A stretch of DNA of 64,000 bases from Pseudooceanicola sediminis (GCF_003575965.1 NZ_QWJJ01000002.1:62001-126000); one strand, 5' to 3'; counted from the stretch's first letter, positions 25,956 through 35,892 are shown. Made by a program: numbers and translations. The notes: generated from the letters alone by a model not told the origin.

Positions 25956-26963
25956 ATGAACTCCGCACTGCAGGCCGTGCTGACGATCCTGATCGGGCTG
26001 GGAGGGTGTATCAGCTATTTCTACCTGTCCAACCTGTTGCTGGACAAGGTGATCTGCCGCCCCACGGGTCCAAACGCCGGGCGCAACATCAACCGCGCCA
26101 ACCTGATCCGGCCCTGGCTGTTTCTGTTTCCCGCCATCTTTGCCCTTGGCGTTTATCTGGCCTATCCGGTGTTCGAGACCCTGCGCCTGTCGCTGACCGA
26201 CCGGGTGCCGGGCGGCGGCTATCGCTGGGCGGGGCTGAGCAATTACACCCAGATGTTCAACGAGCCGAAGTTCTGGGAGGCGATGCGCAACAACATGCTG
26301 TGGCTGATCGTGGTGCCTGCCGCGTCGACCGCGTTCGGGTTGCTGGCGGCGCAGCTGACGGACCGGATCCGGTGGGGGGGCATCGCGAAATCGCTGATCT
26401 TCATGCCGATGGCAATTTCATTCGTCGGTGCGGCGGTGATCTGGAAGCTGATCTATGATGCCCGTCCCATCGACCAGGCGCAGATCGGCGTGTTGAACGC
26501 GATCTACATCGCCCTGGGTGGAGACAGCCCGCAGAACTGGCTGACAATCCCGTTCTGGAACAACTTTTTCCTGATGATGGTGCTGGTGTGGATCCAGACG
26601 GGGTTTGCCATGGTGATCCTGTCGGCCGCCCTGCGCGGTATCCCCGAAGAGACGGTCGAGGCGGCGATCGTGGACGGGGCGAACCCGTTCCAGATCTTCT
26701 TTCGCATCAAGGTGCCGCAGATCAGGACGACCATTCTGGTGGTCTGGACCACGATCACCATCATCGTGCTGAAGGTCTTTGACATCGTCTACGCCATGAC
26801 CAACGGGCAGTGGGAAACGCAGGTTCTGGCCAACTACATGTTCGACAAGCTGTTTCGCGCCAATGACTGGGGCATCGGATCGGCATCGGCCATGATCATC
26901 ATGCTGCTGGTGTCGCCCATCCTGGTCTGGAACGTCCGCAATGCGCGGAAAGAAATGCGCTGA
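25956..26963 (+). CDS. aglF: Alpha-glucoside ABC transporter permease AglF
   Basis: A 335-residue MalF-type permease without the large MalF P2 loop. An extra N-terminal helix (LQAVLTILIGLGGCISYFYL) precedes the usual first one (RPWLFLFPAIFALGVYLAYPV). The EAA loop is ETVEAAIVDGANPFQIFFRIKVPQI. The start at 25956 has a purine-rich GGGGAAGG leader. The gap to aglG is 9 bp. Confidence 0.88.
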   Translation: MNSALQAVLTILIGLGGCISYFYLSNLLLDKVICRPTGPNAGRNINRANLIRPWLFLFPAIFALGVYLAYPVFETLRLSLTDRVPGGGYRWAGLSNYTQMFNEPKFWEAMRNNMLWLIVVPAASTAFGLLAAQLTDRIRWGGIAKSLIFMPMAISFVGAAVIWKLIYDARPIDQAQIGVLNAIYIALGGDSPQNWLTIPFWNNFFLMMVLVWIQTGFAMVILSAALRGIPEETVEAAIVDGANPFQIFFRIKVPQIRTTILVVWTTITIIVLKVFDIVYAMTNGQWETQVLANYMFDKLFRANDWGIGSASAMIIMLLVSPILVWNVRNARKEMR

Positions 26964-26972
26964 GGGGCAGAC

Positions 26973-28133
26973 ATGGACAATATCGCCGGTACCAAATCTT
27001 CGCTGACATGGGCGGTGCATCTTTCGGTGGCGCTGCTGGTGGCCCTGTGGCTGTTCCCCACCGTGGGCCTGTTCGTGTCGTCGTTTCGCACGGCCGACCA
27101 GATTGCCACGAACGGTTGGTGGAAGGCGCTGTTTCCGTCGGAGCAGAACCTGACGCTGCGCACAGACAGCCCCGAAACGCAGGTGCAGCAAGGTGCGCTC
27201 TACGTGATCGAGGGCAACCTGTTTGCCGTCGACGGGCGGCCCGTGGACGAGGCGACGGTTTCCGCCTGGGGTACCTCTTCGCGCGACATTGCCGCCTATG
27301 AGCCGGGCGACGTGGCCGAGGTTGACGATGGGGCCACCCTGACCGTGGACGATGCCGGCAACTATCGCATGGAAGGCCCGGCCGAGTTCACCGGACGACG
27401 GGGCGAGCGGGTGTTTGTCGTCGCCACCACCCCGCCCGAGCTGACGTTCGAGAATTACCGCAACCTGCTGTTCAGCGGGCGCAATACCGATGGCATGGTG
27501 AATGCGTTCTTCAGCACCATGACGGTGACGATTCCGGCGACGGTGATTCCGATCCTGATCGCCGCCTTCGCCGCCTATGCCCTGGCCTGGATGGATTTCA
27601 AGGGCCGCGCCCTGCTGATCGCGCTGGTCGTCGGGCTGCTGGTCGTGCCGCTGCAACTGGCGCTGATCCCGCTGCTGAAGCTGCACCTGGCCATCGGCAT
27701 CGGCAAGGGCTACCTGGGCGTCTGGCTGGCCCACACCGGGTTCGGCCTGCCCATGGCAATCTACCTGCTGCGCAACTACATGGCGGGTCTGCCGCGTGAC
27801 ATCATCGAAAACGCGCGCGTGGATGGCGCAACCGAGTTCCAGATATTCACCAAGATCATCCTTCCCTTGTCCTTCCCCGCCCTTGCCAGTTTCGCGATCT
27901 TTCAGTTCCTGTGGACATGGAACGACCTGCTGGTGGCCAAGGTGTTCCTGATCGACGCCACGGGTCAGACGACCGTGATGACGGCCCAGATCGTCGATTT
28001 GCTGGGCACCCGGGGTGGCAATTGGGAAATTCTTGCCACGGCCGCGTTCGTATCCATTGCGGTGCCGCTGTTCGTGTTCTTTGCCATGCAGAAATACCTG
28101 GTCCGCGGCCTGTTGGCCGGTTCCGTGAAATAG
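26973..28133 (+). CDS. aglG: Alpha-glucoside ABC transporter permease AglG
   Basis: A 386-residue MalG-type permease. After the first helix (about 14-34) there is an insertion of ~110 hydrophilic residues (about 50-160, TLRTDSPETQVQQGALYV through AEFTGRRGERVF), with a short beta-rich, carbohydrate-binding-like composition. The permease core follows, with EAA loop IIENARVDGATEFQIFTKIILPLS. The enlarged first periplasmic loop is, as I recall, a regular AglG feature. It is 8 bp from aglA. Confidence 0.88.
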   Translation: MDNIAGTKSSLTWAVHLSVALLVALWLFPTVGLFVSSFRTADQIATNGWWKALFPSEQNLTLRTDSPETQVQQGALYVIEGNLFAVDGRPVDEATVSAWGTSSRDIAAYEPGDVAEVDDGATLTVDDAGNYRMEGPAEFTGRRGERVFVVATTPPELTFENYRNLLFSGRNTDGMVNAFFSTMTVTIPATVIPILIAAFAAYALAWMDFKGRALLIALVVGLLVVPLQLALIPLLKLHLAIGIGKGYLGVWLAHTGFGLPMAIYLLRNYMAGLPRDIIENARVDGATEFQIFTKIILPLSFPALASFAIFQFLWTWNDLLVAKVFLIDATGQTTVMTAQIVDLLGTRGGNWEILATAAFVSIAVPLFVFFAMQKYLVRGLLAGSVK

Positions 28134-28141
28134 GACACTCC

Positions 28142-29800
28142 ATGACCTCACAACTCGCCCTATCGACAGAAACCACAACCGCTGGCGCCGATGACTGGTG
28201 GCGCGGGGGCGTGATCTACCAGATCTATCCGCGCAGTTTCCAGGACAGCAACGGCGACGGGATCGGCGATCTGGCCGGGATCACCGAACGCCTGCCCTAC
28301 GTCGCCTCGCTGGGAGTGGACGCGATCTGGATTTCGCCGTTCTTCACGTCTCCGATGAAGGATTTCGGCTATGACGTCAGTGATTACTGCGACATCGATC
28401 CGATGTTCGGGGCGCTGGCCGATTTCGACGCGCTGCTGGCGCGGGCCCATAGCCTGGGGTTGCGGGTGATGATCGACCTGGTGCTGTCGCACACGTCGGA
28501 TCAGCATCCCTGGTTCGCGGAAAGCCGAAACGGTCGCGACAACGACAAGTCGAACTGGTACGTCTGGGGCGACGCCAAGCCCGACGGCACACCGCCCAAC
28601 AACTGGCTGTCGATCTTTGGCGGGCCCGCCTGGCAGTGGGATTCGCGCCGCCAGCAATATTACCTGCACAACTTCCTGACCTCTCAGCCGGACCTGAATT
28701 TCCATTCTCCCGCCGTTCAACAGGCGCTGCTGGATGTCGCGACCTTCTGGCTGGACCGGGGCGTGGATGGGTTTCGCCTGGATACCATCAACTTCTACAC
28801 CCACGACGCGGAACTGCGGAACAACCCCGCCATTGCGCCCGAGCTGCGCACGGCCAAGACGGCCCCGGCGGTAAACCCCTATAACTGGCAAGAGCACCTC
28901 TACGACAAGTCGCGCCCCGAAAACCTGGAGTTCCTGCGCCGGTTGCGCGCGGTGATGAAGCCATACGGGGCCGCCGCCGTGGGCGAGGTCGGGGATGAAC
29001 AGCTCGGCCTGGAGATATTGGGCCAGTACACCGCCGGCGACGACCTGATGAACATGTGCTATGCCTTCGAGTTGCTGTCAGGCGACACGCCGACGGCGAA
29101 ATTCATCAAGGAAACGATGGACCATGTTGCGCGCGTGGCGAGCGATGGCTGGGCCTGCTGGGCCTATTCCAACCATGACGTTGTGCGCCATCCGACGCGC
29201 TGGCTGCTGACCGACGTTGCCACAAAGACGTTCAACACCCTGCTGATGTGCCTGCGCGGGTCCGCCTGCATCTATCAGGGCGAGGAGCTGGGCCTGCCCG
29301 AGGCCGATGTGCCCTATGAATCGCTGCAGGATCCCTATGGCATCGAGTTCTGGCCCGAGTTCAAGGGCCGCGACGGCTGCCGCACCCCGATGGTCTGGGA
29401 GGCGAATTCGGACCACGCCGGGTTCGGGTCGGAAATGCCCTGGCTGCCGATCAGTTCGTCCCAGGCGGTGCTGGCGGTGGACCAGCAGGAGGTGCGCAAG
29501 ACCTCGACGCTGAACCACTATCGCCGCACCATCCAGATGCGCCACGACAGTCCGGCGCTGATGCGCGGCAGCCAGGAAGACATGCAGGCGAATGGCGACC
29601 TGCTGACGTTCCTGCGTGTCGATGGGGCCGAAACCGTGTTCTGCGCCTTCAACCTGGGGCGCGACGGCACCAGCGTTACCCTGCCCGCAGGCGAATGGGA
29701 GAACATGGCAACCGACATCATCGGCGCGACCGAGGCGACCTCAGGCCGCGCAGAGCTGCCCGGTTGGGGCTACCTGGTCGCAAGAAAGAAGGCGGATTGA
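28142..29800 (+). CDS. aglA: Alpha-glucosidase, GH13 family
   Basis: A 552-residue cytoplasmic GH13 enzyme of the oligo-1,6-glucosidase/alpha-glucosidase branch. Start WWRGGVIYQIYPRSFQDSNGDGIGDLAGI is textbook. Catalytic residues are D214 (GVDGFRLDTINFY), E282 (AVGEVGDE) and D346 (YSNHDVVRH). It hydrolyses imported alpha-glucosides to glucose. The ATG at 28142 follows aglG by 8 bp. The frame extends upstream inside aglG but has no sensible start there. Confidence 0.94.
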   Translation: MTSQLALSTETTTAGADDWWRGGVIYQIYPRSFQDSNGDGIGDLAGITERLPYVASLGVDAIWISPFFTSPMKDFGYDVSDYCDIDPMFGALADFDALLARAHSLGLRVMIDLVLSHTSDQHPWFAESRNGRDNDKSNWYVWGDAKPDGTPPNNWLSIFGGPAWQWDSRRQQYYLHNFLTSQPDLNFHSPAVQQALLDVATFWLDRGVDGFRLDTINFYTHDAELRNNPAIAPELRTAKTAPAVNPYNWQEHLYDKSRPENLEFLRRLRAVMKPYGAAAVGEVGDEQLGLEILGQYTAGDDLMNMCYAFELLSGDTPTAKFIKETMDHVARVASDGWACWAYSNHDVVRHPTRWLLTDVATKTFNTLLMCLRGSACIYQGEELGLPEADVPYESLQDPYGIEFWPEFKGRDGCRTPMVWEANSDHAGFGSEMPWLPISSSQAVLAVDQQEVRKTSTLNHYRRTIQMRHDSPALMRGSQEDMQANGDLLTFLRVDGAETVFCAFNLGRDGTSVTLPAGEWENMATDIIGATEATSGRAELPGWGYLVARKKAD

Positions 29801-29803
29801 GCC

Positions 29804-30889
29804 ATGTCCCAGGTCACACTGAGCAATGTCGAAAAAACCTATGGGGGCGCGGTGCGCGTCCTCAAGGATATCAACCTCGAAATCGAACCGGGTGAGCTGA
29901 TCGTCTTTGTCGGGCCGTCGGGTTGCGGCAAGTCGACCCTGCTGCGAATGATCGCGGGGCTGGAGAAGATCTCGGGCGGGGACCTGATGATCGACGGGCA
30001 GCGGATGAACGACATTCCGCCGGCACAGCGCGGCATCGCGATGGTGTTTCAGAGCTACGCCCTCTATCCGCACATGACCGTGCGCGAAAACATGGCCTTC
30101 GCCCTGAAGCTGGCCAAGAAATCCAAGGCCGAGATCGACAAGGCCATCGAAGATGCGGCCCGTGTCCTGCAACTTGAGGATTACCTTGACCGGCTGCCCA
30201 AGGCGCTGTCCGGCGGGCAGCGTCAGCGGGTCGCGATCGGTCGTTCGATCGTGCGCGATCCGAAGATCTACCTGTTCGACGAGCCGCTTTCGAACCTGGA
30301 CGCCGCGCTGCGGGTCGCGACCCGGATCGAGATTGCCCGCCTGAAGGAGGCGATGCCGGACCGCACGATGATCTACGTCACCCATGATCAGGTCGAGGCA
30401 ATGACCCTGGCCAGCCGCATCGTGATGCTGGCCGACAAGGGCATCGCGCAGGTCGGCACGCCGATGGACCTTTATGAGCGGCCAGCCAATGAAAAAGTCG
30501 CGCTGTTCATCGGGTCGCCCGCGATGAACCTGCTGCCGGGAAAGGTCACGGCGACGGGCGCACAGACGCAGGTACAGCTGGAACATGGCGAATACGTGCT
30601 GTCGGACATTCCGACGACCGAGGCCGATATGGGCAAGACCGTCAACATCGGTGTGCGCCCCGAGCATCTGGAGGTGACCGAGGGCGCGGCGTTGTTCCGG
30701 GGTCGCATCGACTTTACCGAAGCACTGGGCGAGGTCACGCTACTGTATTTCGAGACTGTCGGGACCGATCCTGCCCTGATTGCCAAGCTGAACGGCGTGC
30801 ATGCCGGTCTGCGCGGTCAAACCATGGGCCTGACCGCCGCACCCGAAAACGTGCATCTGTTTCACCAGGGCGAATCGATGCGCCCCTGA
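29804..30889 (+). CDS. aglK: Alpha-glucoside ABC transporter ATP-binding protein AglK
   Basis: A 361-residue MalK/UgpC-type ATPase. Walker A GPSGCGKST is at 37-45, the signature is LSGGQRQRVAIGRSIVRDP, Walker B is IYLFDEPLSNLDAALR and the switch is YVTHDQVEAMTLASRIVML. The C-terminal TOBE/MalK regulatory domain (about 235-361) is present. It starts 3 bp after aglA. It ends the operon; no clear T-rich terminator follows. Confidence 0.93.
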   Translation: MSQVTLSNVEKTYGGAVRVLKDINLEIEPGELIVFVGPSGCGKSTLLRMIAGLEKISGGDLMIDGQRMNDIPPAQRGIAMVFQSYALYPHMTVRENMAFALKLAKKSKAEIDKAIEDAARVLQLEDYLDRLPKALSGGQRQRVAIGRSIVRDPKIYLFDEPLSNLDAALRVATRIEIARLKEAMPDRTMIYVTHDQVEAMTLASRIVMLADKGIAQVGTPMDLYERPANEKVALFIGSPAMNLLPGKVTATGAQTQVQLEHGEYVLSDIPTTEADMGKTVNIGVRPEHLEVTEGAALFRGRIDFTEALGEVTLLYFETVGTDPALIAKLNGVHAGLRGQTMGLTAAPENVHLFHQGESMRP

Positions 30890-30937
30890 GGATGCACTGG
30901 CAATTTATGCACCCCTTGGGGGTAAACTGGCAGAGGA

Positions 30938-31783
30938 TCAGCCTTCCTCGGCCATGTAGGCCCTGAACGCGTCGGCGTGATCGGGGTGCCAGCGTGACAG
31001 GGCAGGACGGTTTTCAGCGACGTCACCTGCCGCCCAAAGCATCCTCTTGCGATCAGTGGCGGTGTCGACCTCATTATCCGGGCACAAGATGTAGAAGTCT
31101 CCGGCGGCCAAACGCTCCATCATGTAGTCTGCGACCTGTTCGGCGCTCCACGCGGCCTCTGGTTTTTCCTCCACGCCACGGGCGCGGGTCAGGCCGGTGA
31201 ACGTGAACCCGGGGATCAGCAGGTGCGCCGAGACGCGCCCCGCCGTCTGCTGTACCAGATCATGCGACAAGGATTCCGTCAGCGCCTTGAGTGCCGCCTT
31301 GCTGACGTTGTAGGCGGTATCGCCGGGCGGCAGGGTGATGCCCTGTTTCGAGCCGGTGCAGATGATCGCGCCCGGCGCGCTACCCGCGATCATGTCGGGC
31401 GCGAACACCTGCGTGCAGTGGATCGCCCCCCATAGATTCGTCTCGAGCGTGGCCCGCCAGACCTCTTCGCCCGCGAACAGCCCGCCCCCGCCTTCGCGGC
31501 CGGCATTGCTCATCACCACGCTGACCGGGCCGAGCGCCTGCGCCGCCGCGCGCAGCGCCACGATATCGGCGCGGCAGGACACGTCGGTAGGCTGGGCGTG
31601 AACCGTATGCCCATCCGTGCTCAGCGCCTGTTGTGCCGCGTCCAGCGCCGGGCCAGGCAGGTCCGCAATCACGACCTGCATCCCCGCAGCTGCAAAACGG
31701 CGGGCGGCGGCCAGGCCGATTCCGCTGGCACCCCCTGTCACGACGGCAACGGTTCCGGGAACGATGGCGGGGTGGTGGGTCAT
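30938..31783 (-). CDS. Short-chain dehydrogenase/reductase
   Basis: A 281-residue SDR. The NAD(P)-binding TGGASGIG is followed by a strand ending in VVIADLPG; this aspartate favours NAD. SNAG marks the stabilising motif, and the catalytic YNVSK is intact with a preceding serine (CTGSKQG). The C-terminus is longer than in minimal SDRs. It is convergent with aglK, so it is unlikely to belong to the sugar regulon. The substrate is unknown. Confidence 0.9.
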   Translation of the reverse strand: MTHHPAIVPGTVAVVTGGASGIGLAAARRFAAAGMQVVIADLPGPALDAAQQALSTDGHTVHAQPTDVSCRADIVALRAAAQALGPVSVVMSNAGREGGGGLFAGEEVWRATLETNLWGAIHCTQVFAPDMIAGSAPGAIICTGSKQGITLPPGDTAYNVSKAALKALTESLSHDLVQQTAGRVSAHLLIPGFTFTGLTRARGVEEKPEAAWSAEQVADYMMERLAAGDFYILCPDNEVDTATDRKRMLWAAGDVAENRPALSRWHPDHADAFRAYMAEEG

Positions 31784-32188
31784 TGTGCGGTCTCCTGTCG
31801 ATGCCCGGGGATGGCACATCCGCCCTCCCCGGAACAGCCTGCGATGTCACGGCCCCCGACGGGTTTTCGTGACATGCGAGACGGCCCGGACGAACGTGGG
31901 CCGACCTTTCCGCAAAGACCATAGGGCCATGGCAGCAAAGGGAAAGGGTCCGCAAAGGCCGCCGGTGGCCCGCGAAACCCGATTTACGTTTGCCCCGAAA
32001 CTGCGTAAGATGGGCGCACCAGGCCGTACGCGGCCTGTGCAGCGACCGGGCCCCTCTGGCGAAAGTGGCGGTGCTTTCGTGATGTCGGCACTGCGTTCGG
32101 TTCCAGCCGCCTGGACCTATCCAGCATGCTATTCAGGACGTTGCTCACACGCGGGCCAAAACGGCAAACGCCGTCCTCGGGCGCATTC
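31784..32188. other. 405-bp gap with inverted repeats
   Basis: No credible ORF is seen. It holds the inverted repeat ATGTCACG (31844-31851) / CGTGACAT (31868-31875) in the SDR upstream region, which could be an operator. It also holds a compact hairpin CAGGCCG-TACG-CGGCCTG at 32020-32037, upstream of the DUF475 gene. The latter could be a leader-RNA element. No yybP-ykoY riboswitch pattern was recognised. Confidence 0.4.
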
Positions 32189-33223
32189 ATGCACTACTTT
32201 TTCTGGGCCCTCGTGGTCACGGCCGTCGGGCTGGCACTGGCCGCCCTTCTGGGATGGCAAACCACCGGCACGCTTCGCGGCACACTGACGGTTTTCCTGA
32301 TCTGCGCGATTCTGGCGGTGCTGGAAATCAGCCTGTCGTTCGACAATGCCATCGTGAACGCCAACAAGCTGAAGGAAATGACACCGCTGTGGCAACGCCG
32401 CTTTCTGACGTGGGGCATCCTCATCGCCGTGTTCGGAATGCGCATCCTGTTTCCGCTGCTTGTCGTCGTCGTCGCCGCCGGAATCAGCCCCTGGAAGGCG
32501 CTGATGCTGGCCTCGACCCGGCCCGAGGAATACGCCGAGATCATGCATCACGCCCATCTGCCCATCGCGGCGTTCGGCGGAACCTTCCTGATGATGGTGG
32601 GCCTGAATTTCTTTTTCGATACGGACAAGGATATCCATTGGCTGAACTGGCTGGAATGCCGCATGTCGCGCGTCGCCTCGATCCGAAGTGTCGAGGTGGC
32701 GGTTGTTCTGCTGATCATCCTGACCTTTTCGGCACTGCTGCCCGGGCGTTCGTCCCAGGTCTTTATCTGGGCTGCAATCTGGGGACTTGTCACCTTTCTG
32801 CTGGTCGAGATCCTGGGCCGCGCGCTGGACAGTCCAAAGGCCACGCTGGGCGCCGGCGCGCGTGGGGGGCTGGGCGCCTTTCTGTATCTTGAGGTGCTTG
32901 ACGCCTCGTTTTCATTTGACGGGGTGATCGGGGCCTTCGCGCTGAGTCAGAACCTGTTCATCATCGCCATCGGCCTGGGAATCGGTGCGATGTACGTGCG
33001 ATCAATGACCATCATGCTGGTCGAAAAGGGCACCTTGACCCAATACCGCTATCTGGAACACGGGGCGTTCTACGCCATTATCGCGCTGTCCGTCGTGATG
33101 TTCGCACAGGCCCTGATCGAGATTCCCGAAGCGGTGACCGGGCTGGGCGGTGCGGTCGTGATCGGCGCCTCTCTCTGGTCGTCGATCCGCTGGAACAAGC
33201 AGTGCGACCACACCCGCGCCTGA
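32189..33223 (+). CDS. DUF475 / TerC-like integral membrane protein
   Basis: A 344-residue protein with about nine hydrophobic segments. Paired acidic motifs inside membrane helices, EISLSFDNAIVNANKL and VLDASFSFDGVIGAFALS, are the hallmark of the TerC-related DUF475 family, which is linked to metal ion (Mn2+/tellurite) export. FDTDKDIHWLNWLE lies in a loop. The start at 32189 (MHYFFWALVV) matches the first helix; the longer frame is low complexity. It is not in an operon. A metal-transport role is by family analogy only. Confidence 0.87.
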   Translation: MHYFFWALVVTAVGLALAALLGWQTTGTLRGTLTVFLICAILAVLEISLSFDNAIVNANKLKEMTPLWQRRFLTWGILIAVFGMRILFPLLVVVVAAGISPWKALMLASTRPEEYAEIMHHAHLPIAAFGGTFLMMVGLNFFFDTDKDIHWLNWLECRMSRVASIRSVEVAVVLLIILTFSALLPGRSSQVFIWAAIWGLVTFLLVEILGRALDSPKATLGAGARGGLGAFLYLEVLDASFSFDGVIGAFALSQNLFIIAIGLGIGAMYVRSMTIMLVEKGTLTQYRYLEHGAFYAIIALSVVMFAQALIEIPEAVTGLGGAVVIGASLWSSIRWNKQCDHTRA

Positions 33224-33336
33224 CACATCGCCACCCCGGCCCAACTGCGGGTCGGGGTCGACATCGCCGTGTCGTCGAGATTGGCGCAGATCAGGCCCAA
33301 GGCTCTGATATCGCGCAACAACAAGGTTGGGGTGAG

Positions 33337-33412
33337 TGGTGAGCCGTACAGGGTTCGAACCTGTGACCTACTGATTAAAAGTCAGCCGCTCTACCAGCTG
33401 AGCTAACGGCCC
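33337..33412 (-). tRNA. tRNA-Lys (anticodon TTT)
   Basis: A 76-nt cloverleaf on the minus strand. The acceptor GGGCCGT pairs with ACGGCTC (one G-U), followed by an encoded ACCA. The D arm is GCTCAGCTGGTAGAGC. The anticodon loop CTTTTAA sits between CTGA and TCAG, and the T arm is CAGGTTCGAACCCTG. No integrase or attachment-site duplication is seen beside it. Confidence 0.97.
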
Positions 33413-33550
33413 ACTCGAGCCGCCGTCTAAGGGTGCCAGCGGGTAGGGTCAAGCAGAAATCCACAAAAAATTCACAGAAAAGCGCGCGCGCACCTGGACG
33501 GCGTCGTGGCGCGCCTTTTCAACAAGGGTCGGAGGGTCTATATCGCCGCA

Positions 33551-34378
33551 ATGCAGATCAACGATTTTCCCCATGGCCTGCCCTTCATGAAGATGCATGG
33601 GCTTGGCAACGACTTTGTCGTGATCGACTCGCGCGGGCGCGAGGCGGTGACGACGCCTGCGCTTGCACGTGCGGTGGGCAGTCGCCATTTCGGCGTCGGC
33701 TTCGACCAGTTGGCCGAGATCAGGGATGGCGACGGGTCCGACATCACGCTCGACTTCTGGAACAGCGATGGCACCCGCGCACAGGCCTGCGGCAATGCCA
33801 CGCGCTGCGTGGCGGCGCATGTCCTGGCAGAGGGCGGCGACAGCATCACGATCCGCACCGCACGCGGCCTGTTGCAGGCCCGGCGCGAGGGCGATCAGAT
33901 CAGTGTCAACATGGGGCCGCCGCAGCTGGACTGGCACGAGGTGCCACTGGCGCGCGCCGTCGACGTGAAGCACCTGCCGCTGGCGGGTGACCCTGTTGCC
34001 GTCGGCATGGGGAATCCGCACTGCGTCTTCTTTGTCGACGATGCCGAAGCGGTGCCGTTGATGCAGCGCGGCCCCGAGGTCGAAAAAGATCCGCTGTTTC
34101 CGGAACAGGTGAACGTCGAATTCGCACAGGTGCGCAGCCGCGACGAGATCCGCATGCGGGTCTGGGAACGGGGCACCGGCGTCACCCTCGCCTGCGGGTC
34201 GGGCGCCTGCGCCACGGCCGTAGCGGCGGCCCTGCGCGGCCTGACCGAGCGCCGGGTGCGCATGGAGCTGGACGGCGGCTGGCTGACGCTGGACTGGCGC
34301 GATGATGGCGTCTGGATGACCGGACCGACCGCGCATGTCTTCGACGGCGTCCTTCCCGCCGCAATCACAGGGGCCTGA
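33551..34378 (+). CDS. dapF: Diaminopimelate epimerase
   Basis: A 275-residue enzyme converting LL- to meso-diaminopimelate for lysine and peptidoglycan synthesis. Both catalytic cysteines are present: C80 in ACGNATRC and C215 in ACGSGACAT. The N-terminal [13 protein letters not shown] is diagnostic. ATG 33551 is chosen, though the purine-rich GGAGGG lies ~14 bp upstream; MKMHGLGN (33587) is an alternative. It is followed 3 bp later by mtaB, a pairing common in alphaproteobacteria. Confidence 0.96.
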   Translation: MQINDFPHGLPFMKMHGLGNDFVVIDSRGREAVTTPALARAVGSRHFGVGFDQLAEIRDGDGSDITLDFWNSDGTRAQACGNATRCVAAHVLAEGGDSITIRTARGLLQARREGDQISVNMGPPQLDWHEVPLARAVDVKHLPLAGDPVAVGMGNPHCVFFVDDAEAVPLMQRGPEVEKDPLFPEQVNVEFAQVRSRDEIRMRVWERGTGVTLACGSGACATAVAAALRGLTERRVRMELDGGWLTLDWRDDGVWMTGPTAHVFDGVLPAAITGA

Positions 34379-34381
34379 GCG

Positions 34382-35638
34382 ATGGACAATACGCCACTCT
34401 TCACTACGCTCGGCTGTCGCCTGAACGCCTATGAAACCGAAGCGATGAAGGCGCTGGCCGCCGAGGCCGGTGTCGAGAACGCAGTGGTTGTCAACACCTG
34501 TGCCGTGACATCCGAGGCCGTGCGCAAGGCCCGGCAGGACATCCGGCGCCTGCGCCGCGAAAACCCCCAGGCGACGCTGATCGTCACAGGCTGCGCGGCC
34601 CAGACCGAACCCGAAACCTTTGCCGCAATGTCCGAGGTCGACCTGATCATCGGCAATACCGAAAAGATGCAGCCTGCCACCTGGGCCAACCTGTCACCTG
34701 ATTTCATTGGTGATACAGAGCGTGTGCGCGTCGATGACATCATGTCCGTCACCGAAACCGCCGGGCACCTGATCGACGGCTTCGGAACCCGCTCTCGCGC
34801 ATATGTCCAGGTGCAGAACGGGTGCGATCACCGCTGTACCTTCTGCATCATCCCCTTTGGCCGCGGCAATTCCCGGTCCGTCGCGGCAGGGGTCGTGGTC
34901 GAACAGATCAAGCGGTTGGTCGATCAGGGATATCAGGAGGTCGTGCTGACCGGGGTCGACCTCACCTCCTGGGGGGCGGACCTGCCGGCGACGCCGAGGT
35001 TGGGCGACCTGGTCCTGCGCATCCTCAAGCTGGTCCCCGACCTTGCAAGGTTGCGCATCAGCTCGATCGATTCGATTGAGGCTGATGACGCGCTGATGCA
35101 GGCGATCGCGACCGAACCGCGCCTCATGCCACATCTTCACCTTAGCCTGCAGGCCGGCGACGACATGATCCTGAAACGGATGAAACGCCGCCACTTGCGC
35201 GATGACGCTATTCGGTTTTGCGAAGACGCACGGCGCCTGCGCCCCGACATGACATTCGGTGCGGACATCATCGCGGGCTTTCCGACGGAAACCGAGGCGA
35301 TGTTCAGCAACTCGTTGAAATTGGTGGAGGATTGCGACCTGACCTGGTTGCATGTCTTTCCCTATTCGCCACGCCCAGGCACCCCCGCCGCGCGGATGCC
35401 CCAGGTGAATGGGCGCGCGATCAAATCCCGCGCCGCGCGCCTTCGCGCGGCCGGTGACAGACAAGTTGCACGACACCTTGCGGATCAGCCCGGCAAAACC
35501 CACAGCATCCTGATGGAGAGCCCGAAGATGGGGCGTACGGAACAGTTCACCGAGGTACATTTCACCGCTCCCCACCCCGAAGGCCAAATCGTAACGGCAC
35601 GGATTACCGGGCACAGCGACGGACATCTTACGGCCTGA
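34382..35638 (+). CDS. mtaB: tRNA t6A37 methylthiotransferase MtaB
   Basis: A 418-residue radical-SAM methylthiotransferase making ms2t6A37 in tRNAs reading ANN codons, including tRNA-Lys encoded nearby. UPF0004 domain cysteines C12, C40 and C71 bind one Fe-S cluster. The radical-SAM cluster is C148-x3-C152-x2-C155 (NGCDHRCTFC). A short C-terminal TRAM-like segment is present. It is the MtaB rather than MiaB or RimO type by its GCRLNAYE start. It is co-transcribed with dapF. Confidence 0.93.
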   Translation: MDNTPLFTTLGCRLNAYETEAMKALAAEAGVENAVVVNTCAVTSEAVRKARQDIRRLRRENPQATLIVTGCAAQTEPETFAAMSEVDLIIGNTEKMQPATWANLSPDFIGDTERVRVDDIMSVTETAGHLIDGFGTRSRAYVQVQNGCDHRCTFCIIPFGRGNSRSVAAGVVVEQIKRLVDQGYQEVVLTGVDLTSWGADLPATPRLGDLVLRILKLVPDLARLRISSIDSIEADDALMQAIATEPRLMPHLHLSLQAGDDMILKRMKRRHLRDDAIRFCEDARRLRPDMTFGADIIAGFPTETEAMFSNSLKLVEDCDLTWLHVFPYSPRPGTPAARMPQVNGRAIKSRAARLRAAGDRQVARHLADQPGKTHSILMESPKMGRTEQFTEVHFTAPHPEGQIVTARITGHSDGHLTA

Positions 35639-35712
35639 AAGGAACAACGGGTTTACCGGGGCTTTGCCACAATTCCGATGGGCGGCTGCAAAGACGACGC
35701 GAAAGCCGACCT

Positions 35713-35749
35713 CGGTATCGCGTCGGTATCGCGTCGGTATTCAGACGGT
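35713..35749. repeat. CGGTATC 11-bp phased array, site C
   Basis: CGGT motifs start at 35713, 35724, 35735 and 35746, exactly 11 bp apart: two identical units CGGTATCGCGT, then CGGTATTCAGA and a terminal CGGTGG. It lies in the 341-bp gap 35639-35979 between mtaB and the PaiB-like gene, which otherwise holds a palindromic repeat and no ORF. Confidence 0.75.
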
Positions 35750-35783
35750 GGAACTGCCGGTGCTGAAATACGGCTCGCCGAAC

Positions 35784-35892
35784 GCCTCCGGCGGGGGTAT
35801 TTTCGGCCAGATGATAAAGAGCGCCGTCCTGCATGTTTCCCTGTTCGAAATATCCCGGGGGAGGCAGCGTAGCTGGCGGGGGCAGAGCCCCC
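35784..35892. repeat. Intergenic palindromic repeat, copy 3
   Basis: About 109 bp. CCTCCGGCGGGGGTATTTTCGG, then CCAGATGATAAAGAGC, ATGTTTCCCTGTT and GAAATATCCCGGGGGAG, ending in a GGGGGCAGAGCCCCC hairpin (35878-35892). The outer arms are inverted relative to each other. It is highly similar to copy 4 at 41173-41300. Confidence 0.8.

Noticed and set aside
30890-30937. Terminator between aglK and the SDR gene
   Set aside because: Only a 5-bp ACCCC/GGGGT stem with a 3-base loop and no T-run; too weak to call.
33337-33412. tRNA-Lys as an integration site for a genomic island
   Set aside because: No integrase, no duplicated tRNA end and no composition change nearby.
35713-35749. CRISPR-like short repeat array
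   Set aside because: Unit is 11 bp without 30-bp spacers and no cas genes are present; treated as a phased array instead.
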